A stretch of 64,000 bases of DNA from CAZNPW01 sp964575185 (GCA_964575185.1 CAZNPW010000008.1:10068-74067), one strand, 5' to 3'; numbered from the stretch's first letter, positions 15,706-24,742 are shown. The notes: generated by a model not told the origin, from the sequence alone. Made by a program: numbers and translations.

Positions 15706-16696
15706 CCGGCACGCCTTCGTCACCGGAGCCGCGGGGTTCATCGGCTTCCACACCGCCCGGCGGCTGCTCGACGACGGCTGGCGCGTCACGGGCCTGGACG
15801 CGATGACCCCCTACTACGACCCCGCGCTGAAACGCGCGCGGCTGGCGCAACTTGTTGACCGCAATGGCTTTTCCTTCACCGAAGGGCGGCTGGAGGAGCC
15901 GGGCCTCGTGGCCCGCCTGATGGCCGGGGCCGACACTGTCATTCACCTCGCGGCGCAGGCCGGGGTGCGGTATTCCATCGACGCGCCGGAGAGCTACGTC
16001 GAGGCGAACCTGGTCGGCACCTTCCGCGTGCTCGAGGCCGCGCGGGCCAGCGCGCCCGCGCACCTGCTGCTGGCCTCGACCAGTTCGGCCTACGGGGCGG
16101 CGACGACCATGCCCTACGCCGAGACCGACCGCACCGCGCATCCGCTCAGCTTCTATGCCGCCACGAAAATCGCCAACGAGGCGATGGCGCACAGCTATGC
16201 CCACCTCTACCGCCTGCCCACCACGATGTTCCGCTTCTTCACCGTCTACGGGCCCTGGGGCCGGCCCGACATGGCGCTGTTCCGGTTCGTGAAGGCGATC
16301 GCGGAGGGCCGGCCGATCGACCTCTACAACCGCGGCGACATGCGGCGGGACTTCACCTATGTCGATGATCTGGTTGAGGGAATCCTCCGCCTGATCGACG
16401 TGGTGCCGGGGACGGAGCCCGTGGAGGGCGACAGCCTGTCGCCCGACGCGCCCTTCCGCATCGTCAACATCGGCAACGGCGACCCCGTGCCGCTGGAGGC
16501 CTTCGTCGCCGCCATCGAGGCCGCGATGGGCCGCCCGGCGGCGCGGAACCTGCTGCCGATGCAGCCGGGCGACGTGCCTGCGACCTGGGCCGACGCCGGA
16601 CTGATCGCCCGGCTGACCGGCGCGCCCTTGCCGAAGACACCGCTGGATCAGGGGGTTGCGGCCTTCGTCGCGTGGTATCGCGATCAGTTCACCTGA
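15698..16696 (+). CDS. NAD-dependent sugar-nucleotide epimerase (UDP-glucuronate 4-epimerase type)
   Basis: An extended SDR of 332 aa that most resembles UDP-glucuronate/UDP-glucose 4-epimerases, supplying sugars for surface polysaccharide. The N-terminal FVTGAAGFIG binds NAD; the catalytic Tyr-Lys is in FYAATKIANE; the TVYGPWGRPDMALFRF segment is diagnostic of the glucuronate-epimerase branch. The start is TTG at 15698, overlapping the lldD stop by 8 bp, with GAGGG upstream; no ATG would preserve the NAD motif. Coupling of a polysaccharide gene to lldD is unexpected. It overlaps the convergent aldo/keto reductase by 13 bp. Confidence 0.88.
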   Translation: MPDRHAFVTGAAGFIGFHTARRLLDDGWRVTGLDAMTPYYDPALKRARLAQLVDRNGFSFTEGRLEEPGLVARLMAGADTVIHLAAQAGVRYSIDAPESYVEANLVGTFRVLEAARASAPAHLLLASTSSAYGAATTMPYAETDRTAHPLSFYAATKIANEAMAHSYAHLYRLPTTMFRFFTVYGPWGRPDMALFRFVKAIAEGRPIDLYNRGDMRRDFTYVDDLVEGILRLIDVVPGTEPVEGDSLSPDAPFRIVNIGNGDPVPLEAFVAAIEAAMGRPAARNLLPMQPGDVPATWADAGLIARLTGAPLPKTPLDQGVAAFVAWYRDQFT

Positions 16697-17484
16697 TCGG
16701 GGTCCGGCCCGGTGCGTTCTGCCGCATCCAGGCCCTGCAACGCCACCATGTCGCCGTCGGTCAGTTCCACCTCGCGCGCCGCGAGGTTCTCGGCCAGCCC
16801 TTCCGCGCGCGTCGACCGCGGGATGACGTTCAGGCCGAGCGCGAGGTGCCAGGCGATGACGACCTGCGCGGGCGTCGCGCCGATCCGCTGCGCGATTCCC
16901 GCAACCACCGGATCGTCGAAGGATTTCCGCTCGCCGAGCGGCGACCAGCTTTGCGTCACGATCCCCCGGTCGCGGTGCGCGGCGCGCAGGGTGCCCTGCT
17001 GCAGGCGGGGGTGGAGCTCGATCTGGTTCAAGACCGGCAGCACGCCCGTCTCGCGCTCCAGCCGGTCGATCTGGTCGGCGTTGAAGTTCGACACCCCGAT
17101 CGACCGCACCCGCCCGTCGGCCTGCAGCGCGATCAGCGCGCGCCATGTGTCGACATACTGGTCCTTGCGCGGGCAGGGCCAGTGGATCAGGAGGAGGTCG
17201 AGGGCATCGAGCCCGAGGTTCCGCAGCGAGTCCTCGGCCGACCGCACGGCGTTGTCGTAGCCGTGCAGGTGGTTCGGCACCTTGGACGTGACGAAGACCT
17301 GATCGCGCGGCACGCCGCTGGCGCGCAGGCCCTGACCCGCGCCGCGTTCGTTTTCGTAGGCATAGGCACCGTCCATCAGCCGGTAGCCGAGGCCGAGCGC
17401 GGTCTCGACCACAAAGGCCGCATCGCGCACCTCCCACAGGCCGAAGCCGAGCGCCGGAATCTCGTGGCCGTCGTGGAATCTCAT
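16684..17484 (-). CDS. Aldo/keto reductase
   Basis: A 266-aa NADPH-dependent reductase of small aldehydes or ketones, closest in look to 2,5-diketo-gluconate reductase-type AKRs. The catalytic tetrad is visible: Asp and Tyr in RLMDGAYAYENE, Lys in VTSKVPNH, and His in LLIHWPCP. The GVSNFNADQI and IPRSTRAEGLAEN segments (NADPH phosphate binding) are also present. Its ATG overlaps the stop of the upstream YmdB-type gene as ATGA, so they form a two-gene operon. Confidence 0.92.
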   Translation of the reverse strand: MRFHDGHEIPALGFGLWEVRDAAFVVETALGLGYRLMDGAYAYENERGAGQGLRASGVPRDQVFVTSKVPNHLHGYDNAVRSAEDSLRNLGLDALDLLLIHWPCPRKDQYVDTWRALIALQADGRVRSIGVSNFNADQIDRLERETGVLPVLNQIELHPRLQQGTLRAAHRDRGIVTQSWSPLGERKSFDDPVVAGIAQRIGATPAQVVIAWHLALGLNVIPRSTRAEGLAENLAAREVELTDGDMVALQGLDAAERTGPDPDQVN

Positions 17485-18293
17485 GGGGTTGCCTCCTGCA
17501 GGCGGCCGCCGAGGCGGACCGGGCGGATCGCCTGGGCCAGCCCCGTGCGGTCATCCGTCTGCACGAACGTGCCGCAGAGCGTTGCTGTTCCCTCGGCCGG
17601 CTCGAAGCGGCCCCTCGCCATCCCGGTGACGAAGCGGCGCATCGGCTCGAGCTTCTCCATCCCGATCACGCTGTCGTAGTCGCCGCACATGCCGGCGTCG
17701 GACTGGAAGGCGGTGCCGCCGGAAAGGATCTGCGCATCCGCGGTGGGGATGTGGGTGTGGGTGCCCACCACCAGCGAGGCGCGGCCGTCGCACCAGTGGG
17801 CGAGGCCCATCTTCTCGGACGTGGCCTCGGCGTGGACGTCGATGACGGTGGCCTGCACGGCGGCCCCGAGGGTGTTCTGGCGCAGCACGGTGTCGAGCGC
17901 GCTGAAGGGGTCGTCGAAGGGGCGCTTCATGAACACCTGCCCCAGCACCTGCGCCACGAGCACCCGGCGGCCGCCGGGTGCGGGGAAGACGCGGGCACCG
18001 TGGCCGGGGGCGAGGCGGGCGTAGTTCAGCGGGCGCAGGACGCGCGGTTCGCCCTCGATGAAGGCCGCCATGTCCTTCTGGTCGAAGGCATGGTCGCCGA
18101 GCGTGAGGCAGTCGGCCCCAGCGGCGAGGATGGCGCGGGCGTGCTCGCCCGACAGGCCCGCGCCGCCGGTGGCGTTCTCGGCGTTCACCACGATGAAGTC
18201 GAGCGCCCAGTCGGTGCGGAGGGAGGGCAGGCGGTCGGCCACGGCCGTGCGCCCGGTGCGGCCCATGACGTCGCCGAGAAAGAGGATGCGCAT
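17481..18293 (-). CDS. YmdB-family metallophosphoesterase (TIGR00282 type)
   Basis: A 270-aa binuclear metallophosphoesterase of the YmdB family, whose members hydrolyse 2',3'-cyclic nucleotides. Metal-ligand motifs are in order: FLGDVMGRTGR at the N-terminus, VVNAENATGG, LTLGDHAFDQ, DVHAEATSEK and GTHTHIPTADAQIL. The ATG at 18293 is chosen because the family starts with MRILFLGD; the longer frame upstream is not conserved. It is coupled (ATGA) to the aldo/keto reductase. The divergent helicase starts 130 bp away, with an interspersed palindrome between. Confidence 0.93.
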   Translation of the reverse strand: MRILFLGDVMGRTGRTAVADRLPSLRTDWALDFIVVNAENATGGAGLSGEHARAILAAGADCLTLGDHAFDQKDMAAFIEGEPRVLRPLNYARLAPGHGARVFPAPGGRRVLVAQVLGQVFMKRPFDDPFSALDTVLRQNTLGAAVQATVIDVHAEATSEKMGLAHWCDGRASLVVGTHTHIPTADAQILSGGTAFQSDAGMCGDYDSVIGMEKLEPMRRFVTGMARGRFEPAEGTATLCGTFVQTDDRTGLAQAIRPVRLGGRLQEATP

Positions 18294-18370
18294 CGCAGGC
18301 AGGTAAGCCGGCCGCCTGCGGTGGGCAAGGGCGATTGTCCCGGCAGCGCGGGCGCTTATGTTGCGGGTGA

Positions 18371-18391
18371 GGCCCCGGCCTGCGCCGGGGC
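18371..18391. repeat. Interspersed palindromic repeat (GGCCCCGGCCTGCGCCGGGGC)
   Basis: A 21-base hairpin-forming element with arms GCCCCGGC/GCCGGGGC-like and a short TG-containing centre, in the gap between the YmdB-type gene and the helicase. Identical 21-mers occur at 23784-23804 (intergenic) and inside odhB at 60240-60260 and 60285-60305, with near-copies at 60330-60350 and 59922-59941. Confidence 0.85.
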
Positions 18392-18423
18392 GCGTGGTTT
18401 CCGCTGGCGCCGGTTGGAGTGCG

Positions 18424-20811
18424 ATGACCGACCTGCCGCTCTCGCTGACCGCCTGGTTCGCCGCGCAGGGCTGGGCGCTGCATCCCCACCAGACCGCGAT
18501 GCTGGCCCGGGCGGACCGGCCGTCGACCCTGCTGATCGCGCCGACGGGGGGCGGCAAGACGATGGCCGGGTTCCTGCCGACGCTGGCGGAGCTGGGGGCG
18601 ACGCCGGGGCCGGGGCTGCACACGCTGTACCTGTCGCCGCTGAAGGCGCTGGCGGCGGACATCCGGCGCAACCTGCGGGCCCCGCTGGAGGGCGCGGGGC
18701 TCGCGATCCGGGTGGAGGACCGGACGGGCGACACCGGCCATGCCCGGCGGCAGCGGCAGCGGGCGGACCCGCCGCACATCCTGCTGACGACGCCCGAGTC
18801 GCTCGCGCTGATGCTGAGCTATCCCGATGCCGCGCGGACCTTTGCCGGCCTCAGGCGGGTGATCGTGGACGAGATCCATGCGCTGGCCGAGAGCAAGCGG
18901 GGGGACCAGCTGATGCTGTGCCTGGCGCGGCTGGCGGCGATGTGCCCCGGGCTGCGGCGGGTCGGGCTGTCGGCGACGGTGGAGGATCCGCCCGCGCTGG
19001 CGCGGTATCTGGCCGCGGGGACGGAGGTGCTGCTCGCCGACCCCGGGCCGGAGCCCGACATCACGATGCTGGAGCTGGAGGCGCCGCCGCCCTGGGCGGG
19101 GGGCGGGGGGCGGCACGCGATCCCGGCGGTGCTGGAGGAGGTGCGGCGGCACCGGACCACGCTTATCTTCCACAACACCCGCGCGCAGGCCGAGCTGTTC
19201 TTCCGCGACCTGTGGCTGGCGAACGACGAGGGGCTGCCGATCGCCATCCACCACGGCTCGCTCGCGCGCGAGCAGCGCCAGCGGGTGGAGGCGGCGATGA
19301 CCGCCGGGCAGTTGCGCGCGGTGGTCTGCACGGGGACGCTCGACCTCGGGATCGACTGGGGCGACGTGGACCTGGTGATCCAGATCGGCGCGCCGAAGAA
19401 CGTCAAGCGCCTGGTGCAGCGGATCGGGCGGGCGAACCACCGCTACAACGCGCCGTCGAAGGCGCTGGTGGTGCCCGCGAACCGCTTCGAGGTGGTGGAA
19501 TGCGTGGCGGCGCTGGCCGCGGTGACGGCGCACGACCTGGACGGCGAGCCGCGGGGCGAGGGGCCGCGCGACGTGCTGTGCCAGCACATCCTGATGCGCG
19601 CCTGTGCGGGGCCCTTCGCGGCGGACGACCTGTTCGCCGAGGTGACGCAGGCGGGTCCCTACCGGGGCCTGCGCCGGGAGGGGTTCGACGCCTGCCTCGA
19701 TTTCGTGGCGACGGGGGGTTACGCGCTGCGCGCCTACGACCGCTGGCAGCGGCTGATGCTGCGCGACGGGCTGTGGACCCTGCGCGACCCGCGCGCGGCG
19801 GCGGTGATCCGGCAGAACCTGGGCACGATCATCTCGTCCGAGGTGCTGCCGGTGCGGATGCGGGGGCGGGGCATGCCGCTGGGCGAGGTCGAGGAGGATT
19901 TCGCGGCGCAGCTGACCCCCGGCGACACCTTCCTGATGGGGGGCGAGGTCGTGCGCTACGAATCCCTGCGCGAGATGACGGTGGAGGTGTCGAAGGCCCC
20001 CGGCCGCGAGCCCAAGGTCGCGACCTTCTGGGGCACGAAGTTCGCGACCTCCACCCGCCTGACGCACCGCATCCTGCGGATGTTCCGCGACCGCGACTTC
20101 GCGCGCCTGCCCGCACACACCGCCGACTGGCTGCGGTTGCAGGAGGAGGTGAGCCGCCTGCCGCAGGCCGACCGGCTGCTCTGCGAGAGTTTCCCGCATG
20201 ACGGGCGCGAGCACCTGTGCGTCTACGGCTTTGCCGGGCGGAACGCGCAGGCGACGCTGGGGCTCTTGGTGACGAAGCAGATGGAGGAGGCGGGGCTGCA
20301 CCCCTTGGGCTTCGTCGTGACCGACTACGCGACGCTGATCTGGGGGCTAGAGGCGGTGCACGACCCCGCGCCGTTGTTCGACGCCGACGCCATGCGGGCG
20401 GGGCTGGAGGGCTGGCTTGCCGGCAACGCGGTGATGAAGCGCACCTTCCGCAACGCCGCGATCATCTCGGGGCTGATCGAGCGGACGCATCAGGGGCGGC
20501 GGAAGACGGGGCGGCAGGCGACGTTCTCGTCCGACATCCTGTATGACACGCTGGCGAAATACGACCCCGGCCACGTCCTGCTGGAGATCACCCGCGAGGA
20601 GGCGATGCGGGGGCTGGTCGACTTCGGCCGGATCGAGGAGATGCTTTCGCGCGTGCAGGGCCGGATCGACGCCGTGCGGCTGGCCCGCGTCACCCCGCTC
20701 GCCGCGCCGATGTTCCTCGAGCCGGGGAAGATCCCCGTCTTCGGCGCGGGGCGCGAGCGGCTGCTCGAGGACGCGGCGGCGCGGCTGATGGCGGCGGCGG
20801 GGCTGGGGTGA
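18424..20811 (+). CDS. Ligase-associated DNA damage response DEXH-box helicase (Lhr-like)
   Basis: A 795-aa superfamily 2 helicase of the Lhr type. Motifs: Q-type HPHQTAML, Walker A APTGGGKT (about 40-47), DEIH box VDEIHAL, SAT motif GLSATVEDP, the second RecA domain with VVCTGTLDLGIDWGDVD and QRIGRANHR (motif VI), then the C-terminal winged-helix and Lhr-core domain. The start at 18424 follows a GGAG site. Elsewhere this helicase is encoded with an ATP-dependent ligase, a beta-CASP exonuclease and the PdeM phosphoesterase; none of these is adjacent here. It is inferred to act in DNA repair. Confidence 0.9.
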   Translation: MTDLPLSLTAWFAAQGWALHPHQTAMLARADRPSTLLIAPTGGGKTMAGFLPTLAELGATPGPGLHTLYLSPLKALAADIRRNLRAPLEGAGLAIRVEDRTGDTGHARRQRQRADPPHILLTTPESLALMLSYPDAARTFAGLRRVIVDEIHALAESKRGDQLMLCLARLAAMCPGLRRVGLSATVEDPPALARYLAAGTEVLLADPGPEPDITMLELEAPPPWAGGGGRHAIPAVLEEVRRHRTTLIFHNTRAQAELFFRDLWLANDEGLPIAIHHGSLAREQRQRVEAAMTAGQLRAVVCTGTLDLGIDWGDVDLVIQIGAPKNVKRLVQRIGRANHRYNAPSKALVVPANRFEVVECVAALAAVTAHDLDGEPRGEGPRDVLCQHILMRACAGPFAADDLFAEVTQAGPYRGLRREGFDACLDFVATGGYALRAYDRWQRLMLRDGLWTLRDPRAAAVIRQNLGTIISSEVLPVRMRGRGMPLGEVEEDFAAQLTPGDTFLMGGEVVRYESLREMTVEVSKAPGREPKVATFWGTKFATSTRLTHRILRMFRDRDFARLPAHTADWLRLQEEVSRLPQADRLLCESFPHDGREHLCVYGFAGRNAQATLGLLVTKQMEEAGLHPLGFVVTDYATLIWGLEAVHDPAPLFDADAMRAGLEGWLAGNAVMKRTFRNAAIISGLIERTHQGRRKTGRQATFSSDILYDTLAKYDPGHVLLEITREEAMRGLVDFGRIEEMLSRVQGRIDAVRLARVTPLAAPMFLEPGKIPVFGAGRERLLEDAAARLMAAAGLG

Positions 20812-20876
20812 TCCGGCACCGTTCGGGCGACATCAGGGTGAACCGCTCGCTTTCCGGTCAAGACGCTCCACGGCGG

Positions 20877-20919
20877 GTCGCCGGCCGGTGCGCCACCGGT
20901 CCGGGGACCAGCCGGCGAC
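20877..20919. terminator. Structured inverted repeat between convergent genes, possible bidirectional terminator
   Basis: A 43-base element has outer arms GTCGCCGGC (20877-20885) and GCCGGCGAC (20911-20919) enclosing two small hairpins (CGGTG-CGC-CACCG and GTCC-GG-GGAC), so it can fold as a three-way junction. It lies in the 146-bp gap between the helicase and the convergent M3 peptidase. There is no T-tract, so simple Rho-independent termination is uncertain. Confidence 0.45.
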
Positions 20920-20957
20920 GGGGTGGGAACCCCCCCCGTGCGACGGCTTTGCAAGCG

Positions 20958-22973
20958 TCACGCCGCGTCCAGGAGTCCCCGTCCCTTCAGCAGCGCCTCG
21001 ACCCCCGGCATCCGGCCGCGGAAGCGGAGATACAGCGTCTCGGGGTCGGCGGAGCCGCCGGTGGCGAGGATGGTTTCCTCCAGCCGCCGGGCGGTCGCCG
21101 GGTCGAAGGGGTCGCCCGCCTCCTCGAAGGCGGCGAAGGCGTCGGCGTCCATCACCTCGGACCACATGTAGCTGTAGTAGCCCGAGGAATAGCCGTCGCC
21201 CGAAAAGACGTGCGCGAAATGGGGCGTCGCGTGGCGCATCGCGATCGCGCGGGGCAGGCCGAGGTCCTCCAGCACCCGCGCCTGCGCGGCCATCGGGTCG
21301 GCCGGGGGCGCACGATCGTGGAAGGCGAGGTCGACGAGGGCGGAGGCGAGGAACTCCACCGTGGCGAAGCCCTGGTCGTAGGTCGCGGCGGCGAGCAGGC
21401 GGTCGCGCAGCGCCTCGGGCATCGGCGCGCCGGTCGCGTGGTGGCGGGCGTGGGCGGCCAGCACCTGCGGCACCTCGAGCCAGTGTTCATAAAGCTGGCT
21501 CGGCAGCTCCACGAAGTCGCGCGCCACGCTGGTGCCGGAGACGAAGGGGTGGGTCACGTCGGACAGCATCTGGTGCAGCGCGTGGCCGAACTCGTGGAAG
21601 AGCGTGCGCGCGTCGTCCCAGGACAAAAGCACGGGGTCGCCGGGGGCGAAGTTGCAGACATTGACGACGACGGGGCGGATGTCGGCGCCGAGCTTGCGCT
21701 GCTGGCGGAAGGCCGCGCACCAGGCGCCCGACCGCTTCGATGCCCGCGCGACATAGTCGCCGATGAAGACGGCCATGTGGCGGCCGGCGCGCGTGACCTC
21801 CCAGGCGCGGACGCCCGGGTGGTAGAGCGGCAGGTCGAGCGGGCGGAACTGCAGCCCGAAGAGCCGGTGCGCGCAGTTGAACTGCGCCGCGAGCATGGCA
21901 TCGAGCGGGAGGTAGGGTTTGAGGACCGCCTCGTCGAGGTCGTGTTCGGCCATCCGGCGCCTTTCGGAATAGAAGCGCCAGTCCCAGGGTTCGAGCGGGC
22001 CGTTGTGGCCGTCGGCGTGGAGCATCGCCTCGAGGACCCGCGCGTCGGCCTCGGCCCGGGCCTTCGCCGGGGCCCAGACGCGCATGAGGAGCTCGCGCAC
22101 GGCCTGCGGCGTCCCGGCCATCTCGGGTTCGAGCTTGAAGGCGGCGAAGGAGGGGTAGCCGAGCAGCGCCGCGCGTTCGTGGCGCAGGGCGAGCGTTTCG
22201 GCGGCGATGGCGCGGTTGTCGGTCGCGCCGCCGTTCGCGCCCCGGGCGGTCCAGGCGCGGAACGCCGTTTCGCGCAGCCTGCGGTCGGGGGAGAACTGCA
22301 GGAAGGGCACGATCAGGCTGCGGTTCAGCGTGACGACGGGGCCGGGCTGCCCGCGCTCCGCCCCGGCGGCGCGGGCGGAGGCCGCGACGAAATCGGGCAG
22401 GCCCGCAAGGTCGGCCTCGGCCAGCGGCAGGAACCAGTCGCGTTCGTCGGCCAGCAGGTTCTGCGCGAACTGCGTGCCCAGCACGGCGAGCCGGGACTTG
22501 ATCGCGGTCATCCGTTCGGCCTGGCCACCCGTCAGCGCCGCCCCGGCGCGCAGGAACATCCGGCGGTAGAGCATGAGCACGCGCGCCTGTTCGTCCGTCA
22601 GGCCGAGCCTGTCGCGCGCATCCCACAGCGCGGCGATCCGGGCGAAGAGGGCCGCGTCGTTGGTGACCTCGGAGGCGAAGGCCGAGAGCTTCGGCGCGAG
22701 GTCGCGCTGGAGGTCCTCGCGCGCGGGGGTGCTGTCGGCGCCGGCGAGGTTCCAGAACACGCCGCCGACGCGGTCGAGCGTCGCCTCGGCCAGCTCCAGC
22801 GCGGCGATGGTGTTGGCGAAGGTGGGCGCGGCGGGGTCGGCCGCGATCGCGGCGATGGCCGCGCGCGCCTCGGCCAGCCCGGCGTCGAAGGCGGGGGCGA
22901 AGTGGTCGTCCCGCAGGGCGGCGAAGGGCGGCAGGGCGAAGGGGGTATCCCAGGGGGCGAGCAGGGGGTTCAT
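20958..22973 (-). CDS. M3-family oligopeptidase (oligopeptidase A / dipeptidyl carboxypeptidase type)
   Basis: A zinc metallopeptidase of 671 aa that degrades small peptides, normally in the cytoplasm; no signal peptide is seen (MNPLLAPWDTPFALPPFAALR). The zinc-binding HEFGHALH motif is present near residue 455, with the third ligand region further on, and the C-terminal YSYMWSEVMDADAF is typical of the family. Its ATG overlaps the stop of an amino-acid ABC permease (ATGA), so peptide breakdown and amino-acid uptake genes share an operon. E. coli PrlC/Dcp are the reference homologues. Confidence 0.93.
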   Translation of the reverse strand: MNPLLAPWDTPFALPPFAALRDDHFAPAFDAGLAEARAAIAAIAADPAAPTFANTIAALELAEATLDRVGGVFWNLAGADSTPAREDLQRDLAPKLSAFASEVTNDAALFARIAALWDARDRLGLTDEQARVLMLYRRMFLRAGAALTGGQAERMTAIKSRLAVLGTQFAQNLLADERDWFLPLAEADLAGLPDFVAASARAAGAERGQPGPVVTLNRSLIVPFLQFSPDRRLRETAFRAWTARGANGGATDNRAIAAETLALRHERAALLGYPSFAAFKLEPEMAGTPQAVRELLMRVWAPAKARAEADARVLEAMLHADGHNGPLEPWDWRFYSERRRMAEHDLDEAVLKPYLPLDAMLAAQFNCAHRLFGLQFRPLDLPLYHPGVRAWEVTRAGRHMAVFIGDYVARASKRSGAWCAAFRQQRKLGADIRPVVVNVCNFAPGDPVLLSWDDARTLFHEFGHALHQMLSDVTHPFVSGTSVARDFVELPSQLYEHWLEVPQVLAAHARHHATGAPMPEALRDRLLAAATYDQGFATVEFLASALVDLAFHDRAPPADPMAAQARVLEDLGLPRAIAMRHATPHFAHVFSGDGYSSGYYSYMWSEVMDADAFAAFEEAGDPFDPATARRLEETILATGGSADPETLYLRFRGRMPGVEALLKGRGLLDAA

Positions 22974-23776
22974 CGGGAGCCTCTACGGGGGGTGCGGGCG
23001 CGCAGGCGCATCTCGATGCGGCGCAGGATCAGCGACAATGTGATGGTTAGCGTCAGGTAAAGGAAGGCCACCACGTTGTAGGTCTCAAAGTAGCGGAAGT
23101 TCGAGGCCGCGATCACCTTGCCGAGCTGTGCCACGTCGGTGACGCCGAGCACGCTGACGAGCGAGGAATCCTTCACCATGCTGACGAAGTCGTTGCCGTA
23201 GGGCGGCAGGATGATGCGGAAGGCCTGGGGGAAGGTGACGGTGCGGAAGATGGCCCGGCGCGAGAGGCCGAGCGCCTGCGCGGCCTCGATCTGGCCGCGG
23301 TCGACGGCCTGCAGGCCCGCGCGGAAGATCTCGGCCAGGAAGGCGGAATAGGCGAGGATCAGCGCCAGCACGGCGCGGGCGACCAGCGGGAAGTCGCGCG
23401 GGCGGACGGGGTCGAGGCCGCCCTGCGCGAGGAGCCGGTTCAGGCCCTCGACCGCGAGGGGCGCGAAGACGAAGGCCACGTAGAGCAGGAGCACGATGAT
23501 CGGGACGCCCCGCACCACCTCGATGTAGAAGCGCGCGACCTGGCGCAGGACCAGCCGGCGCGACAGCGACATCAGCGCGAGGCCGAGGCCGAGGACCGAG
23601 GCCCCGGCGAAGGCGACGACGGTGACGAGGACGGTGATCTCGATCCCGAGCGCGAGCTTGGCCAGCGCGTCGGCGTAGACGGGGTTGGCGAGGATCTGCC
23701 ACAGGATGACGAGGCCGGTCGCGACGAGCGCGACCAGCCACCAGGGGAAATCCTTGTCGGGTTCGGGCGAGACCAT
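22970..23776 (-). CDS. Polar amino acid ABC transporter permease
   Basis: A 268-aa inner-membrane permease of the HisMQ/GlnP family, with about five hydrophobic segments. The EAA-loop signature AAQALGLSRRAIFRTVTFPQA is present around residues 170-190, and RGVPIIVLLLYV is characteristic of polar amino-acid permeases. It is followed by the coupled M3 peptidase and preceded by a matching binding protein 36 bp upstream. No second permease or ATPase gene lies in this operon, so either it forms a homodimer with an ATPase encoded elsewhere or the cluster has lost that gene. Confidence 0.9.
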   Translation of the reverse strand: MVSPEPDKDFPWWLVALVATGLVILWQILANPVYADALAKLALGIEITVLVTVVAFAGASVLGLGLALMSLSRRLVLRQVARFYIEVVRGVPIIVLLLYVAFVFAPLAVEGLNRLLAQGGLDPVRPRDFPLVARAVLALILAYSAFLAEIFRAGLQAVDRGQIEAAQALGLSRRAIFRTVTFPQAFRIILPPYGNDFVSMVKDSSLVSVLGVTDVAQLGKVIAASNFRYFETYNVVAFLYLTLTITLSLILRRIEMRLRARTPRRGSR

Positions 23777-23783
23777 CGGGGGA

Positions 23784-23804
23784 GGCCCCGGCCTGCGCCG
23801 GGGC
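23784..23804. repeat. Interspersed palindromic repeat, second intergenic copy
   Basis: An identical copy of the 21-base element at 18371-18391, in the 36-bp gap between the amino-acid binding protein (upstream) and its permease (downstream). In mRNA the hairpin would sit just after the binding-protein stop codon, where such elements often stabilise the upstream message. Confidence 0.85.
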
Positions 23805-23812
23805 GCCCGTCG

Positions 23813-24592
23813 CTACTGGCCGGCGAAGTCGACGAACCACTTCCGGTTCAGCGCGTCGATCGTCCCGTCGGCCTTCATGCTGGCGAGGGCCGCGTTGATC
23901 GGGGCGACGAGGTCGGAGCCTTTCGGGAAGATGAAGCCGAAGTCGGACGACGCGAGCGGCTGGCCGATGATCTTGATCGCCCCGTCGCTGGCCGCGACGA
24001 TGGCGTTCGCGGCGGTCGAATCGGTCAGCGTCATGTCGACGTCGCCCGCCTTCAGCGCCTGGAGCGAGGCCCCGAAGGTCTCGAACAGCTTGATCCGCGG
24101 GTTCGCCTCGTTGCCGTCGAGCACGTCGTAGACGGCGGTGTAGAAGGGCGAGGTGCCGGGCTGGGCGCTGACCAGGAGGTCGGGGTCGGCGGCGAAGCTG
24201 GCCGCGTCGGTGAAGCGGCTCTCGTCGGCGCGGACCAGCATCAGCATCTCGGACCGCATGTAGGGGTCGGAGTAGTCGACCTGTTGCTTGCGCTCGTCGG
24301 TGATCGAGATGCCGTTCATCGCCATGTCGTACTGGCCCTGCGAGATGGCGGCGATGGTCGCGTCCCAGGCGAGCGTTTCGTACCTGACCGTCGCGTTCAG
24401 CCGCTTGGCGATCTCGGCCACCGCGTCGTATTCCCAGCCGACGGGCGTGCCGTCCTTGTCGAGGAACTGCAGCGGCGGATAGGTATTCTCGGACGCGACG
24501 GTGATCTCGCGGCCCTGCAGGTCGGGCAGCGACTGCGCGACGGCCCCGGTGGCGGCGAGGGTGAGGGCAAGGGCGGCGGCGGCAAGTTTCAT
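23813..24592 (-). CDS. Amino acid ABC transporter substrate-binding protein
   Basis: A 259-aa periplasmic binding protein of family 3 (polar amino acids). The signal peptide MKLAAAALALTLAATGAVAQ precedes ITVASENTYPPLQFLDKDG; GWEYDAVAEIAKRL and MNGISITDERKQQVDYSDPY are family hallmarks. It heads the operon with one permease and the M3 peptidase. The specific amino acid is not evident. The intergenic hairpin repeat right after its stop suggests higher expression of this gene than of the permease. Confidence 0.92.
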   Translation of the reverse strand: MKLAAAALALTLAATGAVAQSLPDLQGREITVASENTYPPLQFLDKDGTPVGWEYDAVAEIAKRLNATVRYETLAWDATIAAISQGQYDMAMNGISITDERKQQVDYSDPYMRSEMLMLVRADESRFTDAASFAADPDLLVSAQPGTSPFYTAVYDVLDGNEANPRIKLFETFGASLQALKAGDVDMTLTDSTAANAIVAASDGAIKIIGQPLASSDFGFIFPKGSDLVAPINAALASMKADGTIDALNRKWFVDFAGQ

Positions 24593-24742
24593 GGACTATC
24601 CCTTCGTCATGATCGGCGCGGAATCTAGACGCTGGCCGCGCGGACGCAAGGCGTGGCGGGGCAAGGCGCGGGCATTTGCCTCACTTCACGGCCGCGGTGC
24701 CCGCAGGGTAGGCTGCGGCCGCCGATCCTCCGGGGGTTCTTC

